Shown here: positions 1 through 10,724 of the stretch, in pieces | Layout: every line of letters starts with the position of its first letter | How positions within the stretch are numbered: the stretch's first letter is position 1 | Source: Lentinus brumalis | Lineage: Eukaryota; Basidiomycota; Agaricomycetes; Polyporales; Polyporaceae | DNA: 64,000 bases | Assembly (NCBI GenBank): GCA_001792895.1 | Contig: MARA01000002.1 | Span: 2,728,001 to 2,792,000, forward strand | Direction of reading: 5' to 3' | Notes under the pieces: generated by a model | What the model saw: only the letters and a program-made list of their open reading frames with translations | Told to the model about the DNA's origin: nothing | Database searches by the model: none | Program-made: the position numbers and the translations under genes

Positions 1-2312
1 CCTATCTCTAGATGCACTGAACTTTACCTGTAAGATCTGAGAGAATATGTACTCCTGCATGGCAGCATCGTGCACCCTGACGGAGCCACCACCAATCTCT
101 TGTCCGTTTAAAACAAGATCATAGTGTTGTCCGCGAACCTGTTGGAAGGCGGACAGATCAAATTGTGTTCTCGCCGTCCATGAACCCTCCAAGCGTACCT
201 CATCAATCTTCCCCGCGTACATCTTCTCAATATCTTCCCGCATGGGCGCCGTGAACGGGTGGTGCGAGCTGCTCCAGCGCCCGTGGGCGAGGAAGTCCTT
301 GTCGGCGTCCGCATGCGTAAAGAGGGGGAATTCCGTCACCCAGAGGAACTTGGGGTCTTCACTGACTTCGACGGTATGCGGATGGTCCTGGTTCGCCCGG
401 CTTACGAGCCATGAACGCAGGACGCCAAGGTTGGTGGAACCACCCTACGGGATACATGATCAGTGCGCTGCATTCCCTAAATCCCGAGTACACCGCACAT
501 ACCTCAGGCCGTGTTTTGCGTTTCGCCAGGAAAACGTGCCCGCCATGGTCCAACCCCAACTGCCTCGTGAGGCCGAAGTCCATCAACTCGGGTAGATCGG
601 GCACACTGGAGCCAAGCGTGGAACTGATTAACTTGCTCTCTTGCAACAACCATAGATCAAGACTGGGGGACGGGGACTCAGAAGGAACGCTGATTTGCTC
701 GACCCCTTCGGGAATAAAGGCGGAGGGATCGTCAAGAGGGAACTCCGGAACGAGAGCTTCGAGCACTTGTCCTTGAACTTCAAATGCTGCACGCAATGTT
801 GGAGGGAGCATGTCGGTGACGTTCTTGATCTGCTGCAAGCTCAGTACGCGGTCACTCGCTCAGAAGTATGTGCCTACCTCCATGCCATACCTCAAGTCCG
901 GCTTGTCTGAACCATACTTGCTCATCGCCTCGTCATAGGTCATCACTTTGAACCTGTCCTCGAGTTCTCTGCCTTCGAACTTCCGCCAGATCTTACGAAC
1001 GATAGTCTCGACTGTGTCCCGGACCTCGTGGCCGCCAATTCGCCATGGATCATCGGGTGCGGCAAGGTCATTACCCCAGCTGACCCATGCCATTTCGAGA
1101 TCGACCTGGGTGAATTCTGGTTGCCGATCTGACCGACCGTCTTCATCGCGGAAGCAGCGCGCGATCTGGTAATAGCGATCGACAGCTCCAGAGGCGACCA
1201 ACAGCTGTTTGGGCTGTTGGGGAGACTGAGATAGTGCGTAGAACATCGGCTGCATGGGTTCTCCCGTCTTGGGTCGTCGGGCGCGGACCGGGACAAGATA
1301 CTCGCGGGCTCCTTCGGGACTCGAGTTCAATAGCATAGGTGTCTCGACCTCCGTGAAGCCTATTGTCACAATGTCACTTAAACATGACCAAGGATGCGCA
1401 TGTATAACTCGCCTTCGTCGTGCAACGTCGACCGCACGAGGAACGCCACATCGCTGCGCTTCTTCAGGTTCGCCATGAGCTCTGACCGACGGAGGTCGAG
1501 GTAACGATAGTTCAACCTCAGCTCTTCATTAGCCTACCATGAAATCAGTAACGAGACACCCCTAAGAAACGGGAAATCCTACTACAAGAGAGGGCGTACC
1601 AGGTTAAGGTTGTCTTCGGGATCGTAGGGCAAGTTGCGGTCCGCAGGATTGAAGAGGGCGAATGACTTCACAGCAACCTCGACGTGACCTGCAGGAACCT
1701 TACGCACGGCGCACAGAATTGGAAACAACGTTTGGGACGGCAACGGGAACACGCACATCGCGGCGCTGCCCCTTGGGCCGAACTCGGACGGTCCCTTCTA
1801 CCAATATGGTGGATCCGTTCGGTATCTTTCGCATAGCAGCCAGCACTTCTTCGCCACATGTGCGCACGTCCGCAACCAGCTGCGTAGCGCCATACGAATC
1901 TCGGAGTTGGAAGAACGAGAACTTCTTGCTCATCTGCCTGCATGACACGTGAGGTAGTCGTGTGCATATGCGCAACAGGTATGGCGGAGAGTACATACCC
2001 TCTAGAGGAGAACCATCCGGTGAGCACGACCTGCTTCTCCGCGTCCTCAGGTGTTAACGCACCACATGTGTGCGTGCGTCTTGGTAACGGGACTGTTCAG
2101 AGACATGAAGAACCTGAAGCGTCACCAGAGCTATAAGACATACCGGAGTTCCCAGTGTGCCTTGCATTTGGTTCATAATTGTAAGCAGTTGCAGAGGCAT
2201 GGAGTCCCGTGGTTTGGCAGAAAGTAAGCCTTCGCGGGACGACCTTCAGCTGGGGGAAGACAGCGCAAGCACCGACACGTCGAGGAAGAAGAAAGCGCGT
2301 AGATCTTAGCAT
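1..2312 (-). CDS. MSD1: Mitochondrial (bacterial-type) aspartyl-tRNA synthetase, 3' end outside the window
   Basis: Class II aspartyl-tRNA synthetase that charges mitochondrial tRNA-Asp. The first exon (from ATG at 2312) is Arg-rich and lacks acidic residues early on ([14 protein letters not shown]), as in a mitochondrial presequence. It is followed by the start of the OB-fold anticodon domain ([19 protein letters not shown]), then class II motif 1 ([13 protein letters not shown]), motif 2 ([28 protein letters not shown]), and a bacterial-type insertion domain. At the left edge are [18 protein letters not shown] and [13 protein letters not shown]. Motif 3 with the final Arg lies beyond base 1, so the gene is cut by the window, not broken. 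There are at least seven exons; a clear donor occurs near base 28. One intron (1360-1412) uses a GC donor. The cytosolic enzyme is ruled out by the bacterial-type order of segments. The gene symbol follows the yeast orthologue. Confidence 0.93.
1360..1412 (-). other. GC-AG intron in the AspRS gene
   Basis: The coding sequence runs ...LHDEG then FTEVETP across a 53-nt intron whose donor reads GCGAGT and whose acceptor reads CAATAG. Joining the exons at these points restores a perfect class II motif 1 context. No GT donor nearby gives an uninterrupted frame. GC-AG introns are a known minor class spliced by the major spliceosome. Confidence 0.8.
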
Positions 2313-2707
2313 ATTGTAGCCAGAAATTGCACTAACTAGAAGCCCATTTGTTGGTCAAGTAGACGACGGAGTACGAGCAAGCAGTACTTCTGAGTGAGAG
2401 CGCACAAGCAGAGCAGAGCAGAGCAGAGCACTGAGCAGAGTGGTCGGGGCGCGCACCTGCGTGCACACCTGGTCGGGCCGAGGCCGGCCCGTCGCAAAGC
2501 GGCCAGTGTCCTCAGCTCACTTCACGTTACCGCTTGCTTACCGCATCTATGTAAGGGGAGGAAGCTCTTATCCATGCATCAAACCAGACGCAGTGTGAGG
2601 CAATTTCAGACGGGGTCTCAAACCTCGTGAATGACTTGAGTGGGACTTTGATACATGCATGCAATGATACAATAATATCTAAGGCTTCTTCAAGGCTGCA
2701 AACCCAA
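2313..2707. other. Intergenic, with microsatellite
   Basis: Space between the 5' end of the AspRS gene and the 3' end of an aspartic protease gene. It should hold the AspRS promoter and the protease terminator. It contains a short GCAGA repeat; I see no coding sequence. Confidence 0.6.
2408..2430. repeat. GCAGA microsatellite
   Basis: Four and a half perfect copies of the pentamer gcaga, followed by imperfect continuation (ctgagcagag). It lies upstream of the AspRS start and is probably non-coding. Confidence 0.85.
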
Positions 2708-4129
2708 TCATTGAACCGTTGATAGGTGGAATGTGGTGTAGACGTTCTTCATGAAGCTGATCGCAAGTGAGTTTCGAAGTGAGTCCCGGTCCATGAATAT
2801 ATACTGGAAAAAATACCTGTGACCAACTACCCATTTGTTACGGGGCATGAAATAGTTCTCGGAGTCGTCGTCCTCTAACGGTGTAGGTAAAACCGATCCG
2901 ACGCAATGGCTAGAGTTCATTTCGATTGAAAAACTGCGAAACCGTTGGTGAGACCTACCCCGGGAATTGAGGAGGCAGGTACCTACTTTTCCTCGCTGAT
3001 TGCCCACTTCTGGCCTCCCCAGCTCAACTCCACGGTCGGCGTATTAGTACAAGGATAGACATAAGACCCGTCCTCTTGCGGACTTGAACCGTTCACCGAG
3101 CCGTAGATCTTCTGAACGTCGGACAAAGGTCCAAAGATCATCGGGGTATTCGTGTCGAAGACAACTTGGGCATTGGACACTACAACACCGTCGTTCACAT
3201 AGATAGATGCTTGTGTTGCTGAGCGACCACAGATAAAAGAATCCATCGATGTCGGATACGTTATGGTACTCGAGCGGCCCATCATAGAAACTGCTGTCGG
3301 TACCGCCGATGTAGAGTTCCGAGTCGTTCGTAGAGAGCTTCACGCCGAACACGGGCTCGTCGGTGAGATTCTGTTTCCATGCGACAAGGGCGATGTTCTG
3401 ATAGAATCTTCAGCCCACCTGCTAACCCTTCCTGATTGGATTGAAAGTACCGTGTCCCATACACACAAGGGCAGAACGCCATCCGGTGGCGTAGCCCCAA
3501 TGTCCAGGTCGTCGTCACCCAGGTCATCGCCATCCATAACGACTAAGGTCATATTGACGTTCACACCGCCCAAAGAGACTAATGACCCTCGAGTGAGTTC
3601 TGGACTGTAATGGCACAATATATCATGACTTACCAACGTCCGTGAATGCGCTACCGTTCAATGCGCTGATTTCTCTAGATGTCGACGAGACCGAAGAGTT
3701 GTACCGCTGCTTGAAGGTCTGACAGGTGGGCGTGGTACAGGACGCCGAAACGAACCAGGGAATGCTGCTAGCGGTGTCAAAGTTGACCGAATATTGTTGT
3801 GGTGGCGTTCCGACGTTGATGTTGCCCACCCAGCCGTAAGATGATACAAGGCTCATGTCAGGGAGCTGGTACACGTCAGCAGCGCGACGGCTGACCCGAT
3901 AGAATACGAGGGGCATCAACAACCTTCAACCTCGGATAATGGTAGGAGCATACTTCACTGCATTCATACGCTGGTGGACTGTATTCTCGCGGCCCAAGGT
4001 GCCATCTGCCCCAGCGAACGAAGTTCTTTCGCGCAGCGGTATGCGTATGACATTGCCGGGCTTGGCAGCCTCAGTGGTGGTCAATAGCGTGCCGAGCAAC
4101 GTTGCGCTGACCACAAGGTTGAGGAACAT
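2708..4129 (-). CDS. Secreted pepsin-like (A1) aspartic protease paralogue with altered catalytic motifs
   Basis: Multi-exon member of peptidase family A1. It starts with a signal peptide (MFLNLVVSATLLGTLLTT, then a TEAA cleavage region) and a short propeptide (VIRIPLRERTSF). The mature part includes GWVGNINVGTPPQQYSVNFD, SELYIGGTDSSFYDG, VEYHNV-like LEYHNVSD and a C-terminal FMKNVYTTF, all shared with its downstream neighbour (4486-6037). Both active-site triads are changed: FDTA-SSIPWF instead of DTGSSDLW, and FDTN-TPMIFGP instead of DSGTSIMYGP. Both Asp remain but both Gly are gone. The flap Tyr seen in the neighbour (RYADGS) is also absent here (ISALNGS). The last beta strand (neighbour NAVGFAAL) is missing because the frame stops after HLSTVQ. 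No frameshift or internal stop is needed to read it. It is probably a catalytically weak or inactive secreted protein; a late-stage pseudogene is also possible. Confidence 0.75.
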
Positions 4130-4485
4130 GATGGGTTGAGCGAGGGCAAATGGGTGAAGTGATGGTGTACGGTGCGTCCAGTGGGGCCGCCATATATGCG
4201 TCACGAACCATGAGTTGATGTTCTGTTAATGAACGACGTGAGAACAAGACGCACGATTGGAGTACCACCTAGAAGACACTTGCCTCGCAACGTCAGTAAG
4301 ACCTCCTCGAGTGTTGTGGAATGTAATGGGCAATAGTGGCCTTACCTGGTATATGTTGCTCCCCATCCGAAGGGCGCAACTCACGCCGCACGTAGTGTAC
4401 CACGATCACGACAGAGTGCTCATTCACTCAATCAATCTAATGCGATGTCCAGCGCTACAAGGATTCGTTAAACCCCGAAAGGCGT
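4130..4485. other. Intergenic between the two aspartic proteases
   Basis: 356 bp separating the two tandem protease genes, both on the minus strand. It must hold the promoter of the left copy and the 3' end of the right one. No additional coding sequence is seen. Confidence 0.6.
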
Positions 4486-6037
4486 TCACTTCAGAGCGGC
4501 AAAGCCGACAGCGTTCTTCGAGAATGAAAACACGCTGTACACATTCTTCATGAAACTGTGGCGCAGTGTGACGTTGTCAGGCGTGGCCAGAATGCTTGTT
4601 CGATTCAGACACGCACCTATCTCCAAGCAACCAAGTATTGTCACCCAAGCCGAGGTCCTGGCCAGCAAGAGTCCCAACGCATTCTCCGGATCCCTGCTCA
4701 GTCTCGCCGAAGTTGAGGCTGTCCGCCCATGTCAGCTTTCCCCTGGTCATCTCACTCGAAATGAAACCCACTTCTCCGCACTGATAGTCCACGACTTGCC
4801 GCCCCAGTTGAAAGCCACTTGTGGCGGAGTCCTGCAAGGGAACGTGTAGAACCCCCCGGATTTGTCGTACAACTTCGAGTTAGGAATAGCCTTGTAGAAA
4901 GCCTGCACGGCCGCTGGTGGTCCGTACATGATCGAGGTGCCCGAGTCGATGATGGTATCGAAGCCCGACACGGCGCTTTTGCCGTTGACCTCCGCGCTCG
5001 CGCCGTTGATGATCCAATAGCCAATCGTGGAGGAAACGTTGTGATACTCGACTGCACCCTTGTACAAAGACGCGTCTGTGCCCCCAAGATAGAGTTCGGA
5101 CCCATTTGACGCGAGCTTGAATGCGAAGGCGTCGTCCTTGACAGATTTCTGGGCGCTGGCCGTGACGAAGAATGGATTCTGTCCGAGGTGGTCAGATGCA
5201 ACTGCTGGGTGGGTGTCGCGAGCAGAACTTGAGCCCACCTGCCTCAGCCTGGAGATGGAAGGGAAGGCGAGTCCAAGCACTCCGTCAATAGGGTCCTGAG
5301 CAAAGTTGGGTGATTCCGATGTAACAGCGGCGAAGTACTGTCCCGTCGCCTTGACGCCACCGACAGTCACTGGGTAAGACTGTCAATGGGCGCGTTGTGC
5401 GGACAGATGGTTCCTCCGTGTTGCTCACCGGTGTCCGTATAGATCGGTCCTGTCGCATTCGAGCCATCGGCGTAGCGTATCTCGAACGCTCCGCTCTTCT
5501 GCGCACCGGTCGATGAAGCAGAATTGTTATACTTGCTCTTCGAGGAAGTACAGTGCGAGCACGACGACGACGGAATCCACAAATCTGCTGATCCCGTGTC
5601 GAAGTCGATGAGGAATGTCTTGGGCGGTGTCCCGATCTTGATGTTACCCGCCCACTCGACGTCGTCTTCCTCGTCAGCGAGCGGCTCTTTCTGACGCCTC
5701 TCTAGCTCTTCCTCGGGGTACGCGGCGAGTGGGGGAAGAGAGACAAAGCCCGGCGGGAAGGTCCCGAAGTTCAGTTGGAAGTTGAGCAGATTCTGACGGT
5801 ACTTGCTGGTGCGCACGTCAGTCTAGCCCTAGGATATGACATATTGGGAAGAACACACTTCACGATTTTCGTTGTGTGCTTGACCGCCTTGAAGTGGTCG
5901 AAAGTGCCATCCTGCTTGGTGAAGGAGCTGCGCTTTGGTAACAGGATTCGGACGCCGGCATCTCCGGGGAGCTGAAGTCCAGCGGAGACCGACTGATGTA
6001 TGCAGGCGAGGACCACGAGAATAAGTAAGTATAGCAT
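4486..6037 (-). CDS. Secreted pepsin-like (A1) aspartic protease
   Basis: Family A1 endopeptidase, probably secreted and acting at acid pH. A signal peptide (MLYLLILVVLACIHQSVSA) is followed by a propeptide (VRILLPKRSSF) and an acidic linker (EEELERRQKEPLADEEDD). The bilobed protease has both triads intact: FDTGSADLWIPSSSC and IIDSGTSIMYGPP. A flap Tyr is present in RYADGSNATG, and the family landmarks DGVLGLAFPSIS, SELYLGGTD and a C-terminal FSKNAVGFAALK are clear. There are about seven exons with short introns. The chosen start (6037) aligns with that of the paralogue; an in-frame ATG at 6094 would add 19 residues before the hydrophobic core. It is the right-hand member of a tandem pair. 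Such enzymes in wood- and litter-decay fungi take part in extracellular protein breakdown (family knowledge). Confidence 0.9.
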
Positions 6038-6596
6038 AGGTGGAAGGAATAGTGGAAGACAGAAGAAGGATGGCGAACCAGCCATTTCCGCCACTGCGCA
6101 CCTTTATATCCAACGGACCTGAGGCTTCCATGCAGCATGGAGCGCGGTTAGAACGCTGCGAGGGGGCGAACGACCACACAACGCCTGCCTAAGTCCATGG
6201 AGCGATTGAATCTTCCGCCGCTCTGAAGGCGAAGATCGTCTTCGGACATTTGTGATCAAATGATGAGCACGGACCTGTACCCCATGCAGACCATCGTGTC
6301 GAAACGGGACAGCATTCTCGGAACCGTCTCAACAACCCGAGCAAGGTGCGACCCATTTCAAAGAACTACTCGCAACATGATCTTGATGGTAGCTGGGGAT
6401 TTGGGGATGCGAAGGCGTTTCTTAAGGGTACGATGATCCTTCGTCTCTCATGGGTGCGCGATACAATGCACACAAGCAATGAATTAGCGTGATGATGTCA
6501 AAATACGAAGGCGTACCGCCGAAGGCTACAGTCATAGATAGAAAGTACAGAGCAAGGCGGAGATGTGCATGTCCATGATGGGTCCGTTTTGTGAGG
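6038..6596. other. Intergenic
   Basis: Promoter side of the aspartic protease and 3' side of the Pab2-like gene. Open frames here are short and do not resemble proteins I know. Confidence 0.55.
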
Positions 6597-7485
6597 CTAA
6601 AAGCCCCTGCCACGTCCCCTGTGCTTCGGTCAGGGTTGCTGCCCTAGACGTCAGACCGGTAGACTCACCTGCCACGACCACGGTAGGGAGCATACCCGTA
6701 TGAGCCTCCTCTATAGCCTCCTCTGTATCCGCCTCTGTATCCTCCTCCTCCTCTCCCACGCCCACGGTTGAAGCCAGGTATGTTTGTCCGTTTGGGCGTA
6801 ACCTAGAGTACCGATGTCAGATATCCCCGCGGTCAAGACTGCACGGATGCATACCTTGAGGAGACGTCCTTTGAATAACGAGTTATCCATAGCAAGCGCA
6901 GCATCCACGAACTCCGGCTCCGCAAACTCCACGTATGCGTACCTTAGGGCCAAGGGGCAATCAAGCTTCAATAACGTGCCGAACCCAGTGACGCAGACAT
7001 ACATACCCCTTGGGATGCCCAGTGAACTTGTCGCAGAGGATGGTCACTCGGTTTATTGTGCCACACGCCTGGAAGTGTTGCTGAATTTCTTCGGGCGTGG
7101 CCGCGTAGTCCACCTACCGGGCACCATAGGATGAGTATATTCGAGCGTACTGTAGGCTGTTGGAACGCACGTTGCCAATATATATACTCCTGCTGTCCGC
7201 TGCCGCCTTGTCCTCCTCGGTTTCCATAGGCACTTGCTCGCCCCCCTGTGCGCTCTGCTCTGCCTTTTCTGCGGCCGCTTGAAGCTCCCTGAGCTTATTG
7301 GCCTCACGCTCCATCTCCTCAACTCTCTGCTTCATGAGCAGGATTTCCTGTCACATGCAACCCGCCAAGGCGTCAGTGTAAACGAGCTTGCGGTCTTGAG
7401 CACCACGTACAGAATCCTCCTCCTCAGCATTGTCAATCACAGTGTCAGCGGCATTCGCTGGTGTTGTCGACGTGTCATCAGCCAT
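6597..7485 (-). CDS. PAB2: Pab2/PABPN1-like nuclear poly(A)-binding protein (one RRM, RGG tail)
   Basis: Nuclear poly(A)-binding protein that promotes poly(A) tail synthesis and, in fission yeast, exosome-linked RNA decay. The start ([18 protein letters not shown]) leads into an acidic region, then a heptad-rich coiled coil ([19 protein letters not shown]). A single RRM follows, with RNP2 SIYIGNV, the PABPN1-type [14 protein letters not shown] and an RNP1-side [15 protein letters not shown]. After [11 protein letters not shown] comes a Gly/Arg/Tyr tail of GGYR repeats ending RGRGRGF-stop. The tail crosses an intron; splicing GGCAG|GTGAGT to the downstream GGGACGTGG restores RGRGRGF. The order acidic N-terminus, coiled coil, RRM and Arg-rich tail is the family's signature. 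There are about five exons. Confidence 0.9.
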
Positions 7486-7915
7486 GGTGGACGAGAAACT
7501 AGGAGAGTGGAGATGAGAGGAAGCTGCAGGTCTTGACTGTGGCTGCCAGCTGTCGAAGGCCCGAAGACGTCAGCGGGAAACTCTGCCACAAACTTCCGGT
7601 GCTCTGCAGTGAGTCCGTAGCGTAACGTAGTGTGACGTCACGTGGACAGCGCGTCTCGTCACATCCAACGCCGCGCCTGTGGCGTTGCGCGTCTACCACA
7701 GCCTACCGTCATGAATCTCGCCAAGCGGTCTGACCAGGGACTTTGCCACTCACTTCTCCTCCAACTTGACATGGTCTCGCGCGATGATGGTGCTTGTGTT
7801 GACGACGATGACAAGATCGGGTCAGAAAGTTCTGAGTCCTTCGCATCATGGCCCTCCGATATCCCCTCAGATGCGAAGCCTGCTTTAACGACTGTAGGCA
7901 TGTGATACGTAACAG
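7486..7915. other. Intergenic
   Basis: Region between the divergent Pab2-like gene and the MYND array; it probably holds the Pab2 promoter. An open frame at 7711-7905 (MNLAKRSDQG...) does not match the paralogues next to it and I do not support it as a gene. Confidence 0.5.
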
Positions 7916-8450
7916 GCTGTCAAATGGTAGAATACTGTTCCTTGAGCACGAGTACGCGCTCTCTGTGCCTTCCTTCGAAAGGGCTCTGGAGGATCCCGAC
8001 AACATCGAGCTCACTCTACGCATCGTCTCAAGGGAGAAATCGAGCTCGCCCGGCAACTACGACTTGGAATGGAAGTTCGTCCGATGATCATGAACATGAT
8101 CCTTGCCCGAAGTAAAAGTCCCGGTATGTTCGTTCTGAATTTCTTCCTACTTCACGTTAATGGCGATTGTTTGCAGGTAAACAGTGCGGACGACCTCGCG
8201 ACCCGAACCAGCATGAGGGTGCACATGACTGCTGCTGGCTCGTGCAATACCTGTGGATGCAAGCAGACGTCTTGGAGTGAGCTAATGGCGACCCCGATGT
8301 TCGGAAGCTGTTGTCGCGGGTATGTGCGTCCGAGTACTGCATGATTCGTGAGAACAGCCCTGTGCAGTTCAAGCCACGCAGTGCTCGGGCTGCAGGGGAG
8401 CGTACTACTGCTCAGCTTCGTATCAAAAGATGCGTTGGATCAGGCACTAA
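7916..8450 (+). pseudogene. MYND-finger protein, decayed tandem copy 1
   Basis: Remnant of the paralogues at 8819-10259 and 10725-12204. It keeps RALEDPDNIE (compare KALEDPNNID in copy 3) and, after a frame change near 8030, KGEIELARQLRLGME. The whole middle of the protein is missing. It resumes with PNQHEGAHDCCWLVQYLWMQ (compare PNGPEEAHDYLWLTQNLWMA), then has a stop codon (TGA, 8278-8280) where copy 3 has Trp in DVWEW. The MYND finger begins normally (VCASEYCMIRENS), shifts frame near 8385, and continues CSGCRGAYYCSASYQKMRW, in which the sixth zinc Cys has become Tyr. Internal deletion, stop, two frame changes and a lost ligand together show a pseudogene. Confidence 0.8.
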
Positions 8451-8818
8451 CCGAGTACGTTAACCAATCTCCTGCTGTCCTCCTGCGGCTTGCTGACCGT
8501 GACATGGCAACACAGCATGCCGCGCACGCATCGAGTAAGTATCTGCGAAAACAGGGCCCTCCGTTGATACTTCCTAGACCCCGGGCCGAACTACGCGCAT
8601 GAGAAGCCTTCTCAGAGTCATAGTCCTCGTCCAATGCGGCCCAATTATCCCCAGGAAATTCCACTCTAATGATGAAGTACGACGCGGTCTGTCACGGTCG
8701 GCGTTGTCGTGACCGCGTGATTCATCGTGGCGTTCGATCGAGTTTGATCTCAATTGACCCAGACTCGACCACCGCCTTCGTACCGCATTGGTTTCTCGAC
8801 AGCTCGAGCTATAGGCAG

Positions 8819-10259
8819 ATGGACCTGTTCGGAGATGTACCACCAGTGGACGAGGCGACGTTCGAAGCTTGCCAGTGATAAGTAGTCTGTGCTCTCGCGC
8901 CTTTGTTATATGTTGGCTGCTGACGCGGACGTGGTACAGCTTGCGGAAAGCGAACAGACTCTTCCGTACAGAGCAATACGAGCGGTCGGTCCGTTACTAC
9001 ATTCGGGCGACGGGCGATTACGACAATGTCGATATGGTCATTGCGAAAGCTGGGCGTATGCCTGACAAAAGCCTGGCCCTCAGGTTATTAGTTGCTGTGG
9101 AACGCATAGGTAAGAAGTTGACTCCGAGTCTCGATATCACCTATTCTCAATCTCAAGCGAAATGCAGGGCGTGCGACCGTGCAGAATCCGCTAGGAGCAG
9201 ACTGTTTCGAGGAGACAGGTACACGGTATGGGGAGTTCTGGGGCGCATTGGCAGGCCGACCGTACTTGCGTACTCTAGGGATGATCGTACGCCTTGCCTT
9301 CGAAGTCGACGATATCAACAAGGCCATGTGAGTCACGTTTCCAGATACGTAAGTAGATTGTGCTCACCGAACCCTTCAACGCCAGCGAATCCTCACTTGA
9401 AATCCTCCGCCTAGACAACTGGGACCACAAATCCTGCCAAGCTTGCTCATTCGTGCTGGAAGATACGCGGATGCTCTATCATTCTGCCAAGCTTGGATGG
9501 ACCCCCAGTCCGACGGCCAGGCCCGGCCACGGGGCGGATGCGTCTTCTCTCCCCCGAGCTCGGAGCCCCTCTCGCCAGCATTCATCGAATGGCATAGCGA
9601 GTTCCACATGCACACCAGCCAGATGCTGGACGCGGCACTTGCTACATACCGTCTGTGGGGAGACTGCGAACTTGGCAGACAGTACCTCATACTAGGTGCA
9701 CAAGGAAATCCGGGCCTAATGGCGAATATCCTCGCTTGGATTCCGAGACCAGGTAGCGGCGACCTCCTTTAGTCGCGCTCTTTTCTCCTGACGGCGATCA
9801 CCTAGACGCACCATACCGCCGAGCCCGTGTCCAGAATGGTCGCGAGGATGCCCACGACTACCGGTGGCGAGCCCAAGATCTCTGGATGGCACACGACGTA
9901 TGGACTTGGGCGAGTCAGAACCCGGACGTCAGGGACGCCGTATTGAAGACGTGCTACAACGATGGCTGCACCTCCAGAGAAGCAGCACCCCTGGAGTTCA
10001 AGCACTGCAGGTGCGAGAAAGCGTTCTACTGCGGCAAAGAGTGTCAGAAGGCGCATTGGAAGACGCACAAGTCAGGTGAGTCACTGATGCTGTCCCACAC
10101 ACTCTAAATGCTGATACTGAACTTGGCGCAGAATGCAAAGGCGATCACCCGGCTGTCGAATCATCATCTCCCGAGCACGACGTCGATCCGGAAGATGGCA
10201 TTGAAGAGCCTGACTCGGGTTCGGAACACTCTGCATCTGAAGATGGGATTATTTGGTAG
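8819..10259 (+). CDS. MYND-type zinc-finger protein, tandem copy 2 (one frame break)
   Basis: An N-terminal helical region is followed by a C-terminal MYND finger, which in this superfamily binds proteins and zinc. It starts MDLFGDVPPVDEATFEAC; exon 2 gives LRKANRLFRTEQYERSVRYY; later exons give GADCFEETGTRYGEFWGAL and RLAFEVDDINKA. The finger reads KTCYNDGCTSREAA, then FKHCRCEKAFYCGKECQKAH and HKSEC. One pair has C-x-C spacing where copy 3 has C-x2-C. The tail is acidic and Ser-rich (SSSPEHDVDPEDGIEEPDS), ending SEDGIIW. Between SSLEILRLDNWDHKSCQ and LLIRAGRYADALSFCQAW the frame must shift by one base around 9438-9443; no intron explains it. It is therefore a recent pseudogene, a sequencing error, or a gene with a shortened product. 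Copy 3 lacks the acidic tail. Confidence 0.65.
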
Positions 10260-10724
10260 ACTTCAGGCTTGCATACAGCGTAAGTACTCGTCCGACGCAC
10301 GGGTGAGGAAGTCTCTTCTGTGTCACAGTGTTCACAATCAATTATGTGTACTATTGGGTGCCGCCCGCTCAATATCACTTACACTTAGGCTGGCCCACAG
10401 CTTGCATTCAAAGCCAAACGGTGATGCCAGTGGCGTGAGTCGGATGAGAGTGATGTGTTCAAGTTGACCGGTCCATTACTATGTACGTATGCATAGCAGG
10501 ACTTGGCACCATGGCCAGCGCACGCCTGAAGCCGCCGGTTCGGAACAAACACCTCAACTTTCAAGTAGAGCCTCGGTTCTTGATCGAGGCGTGTCACGAT
10601 CGCGGGTGGTCACATTCCTATATAAAGGTGACGACGCGTCGCGGGCGCTCGGTTGTTCGCTTGCTTGCTTTCGTGTCTACACCACGGTCCACCTCCAACT
10701 GCTACGTGGCAGATCATCGTCAAT
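10260..10724. other. Intergenic between MYND copies 2 and 3
   Basis: About 465 bp between tandem paralogues, presumably the promoter of copy 3. The short open frames here have no resemblance to the MYND proteins. Confidence 0.5.
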
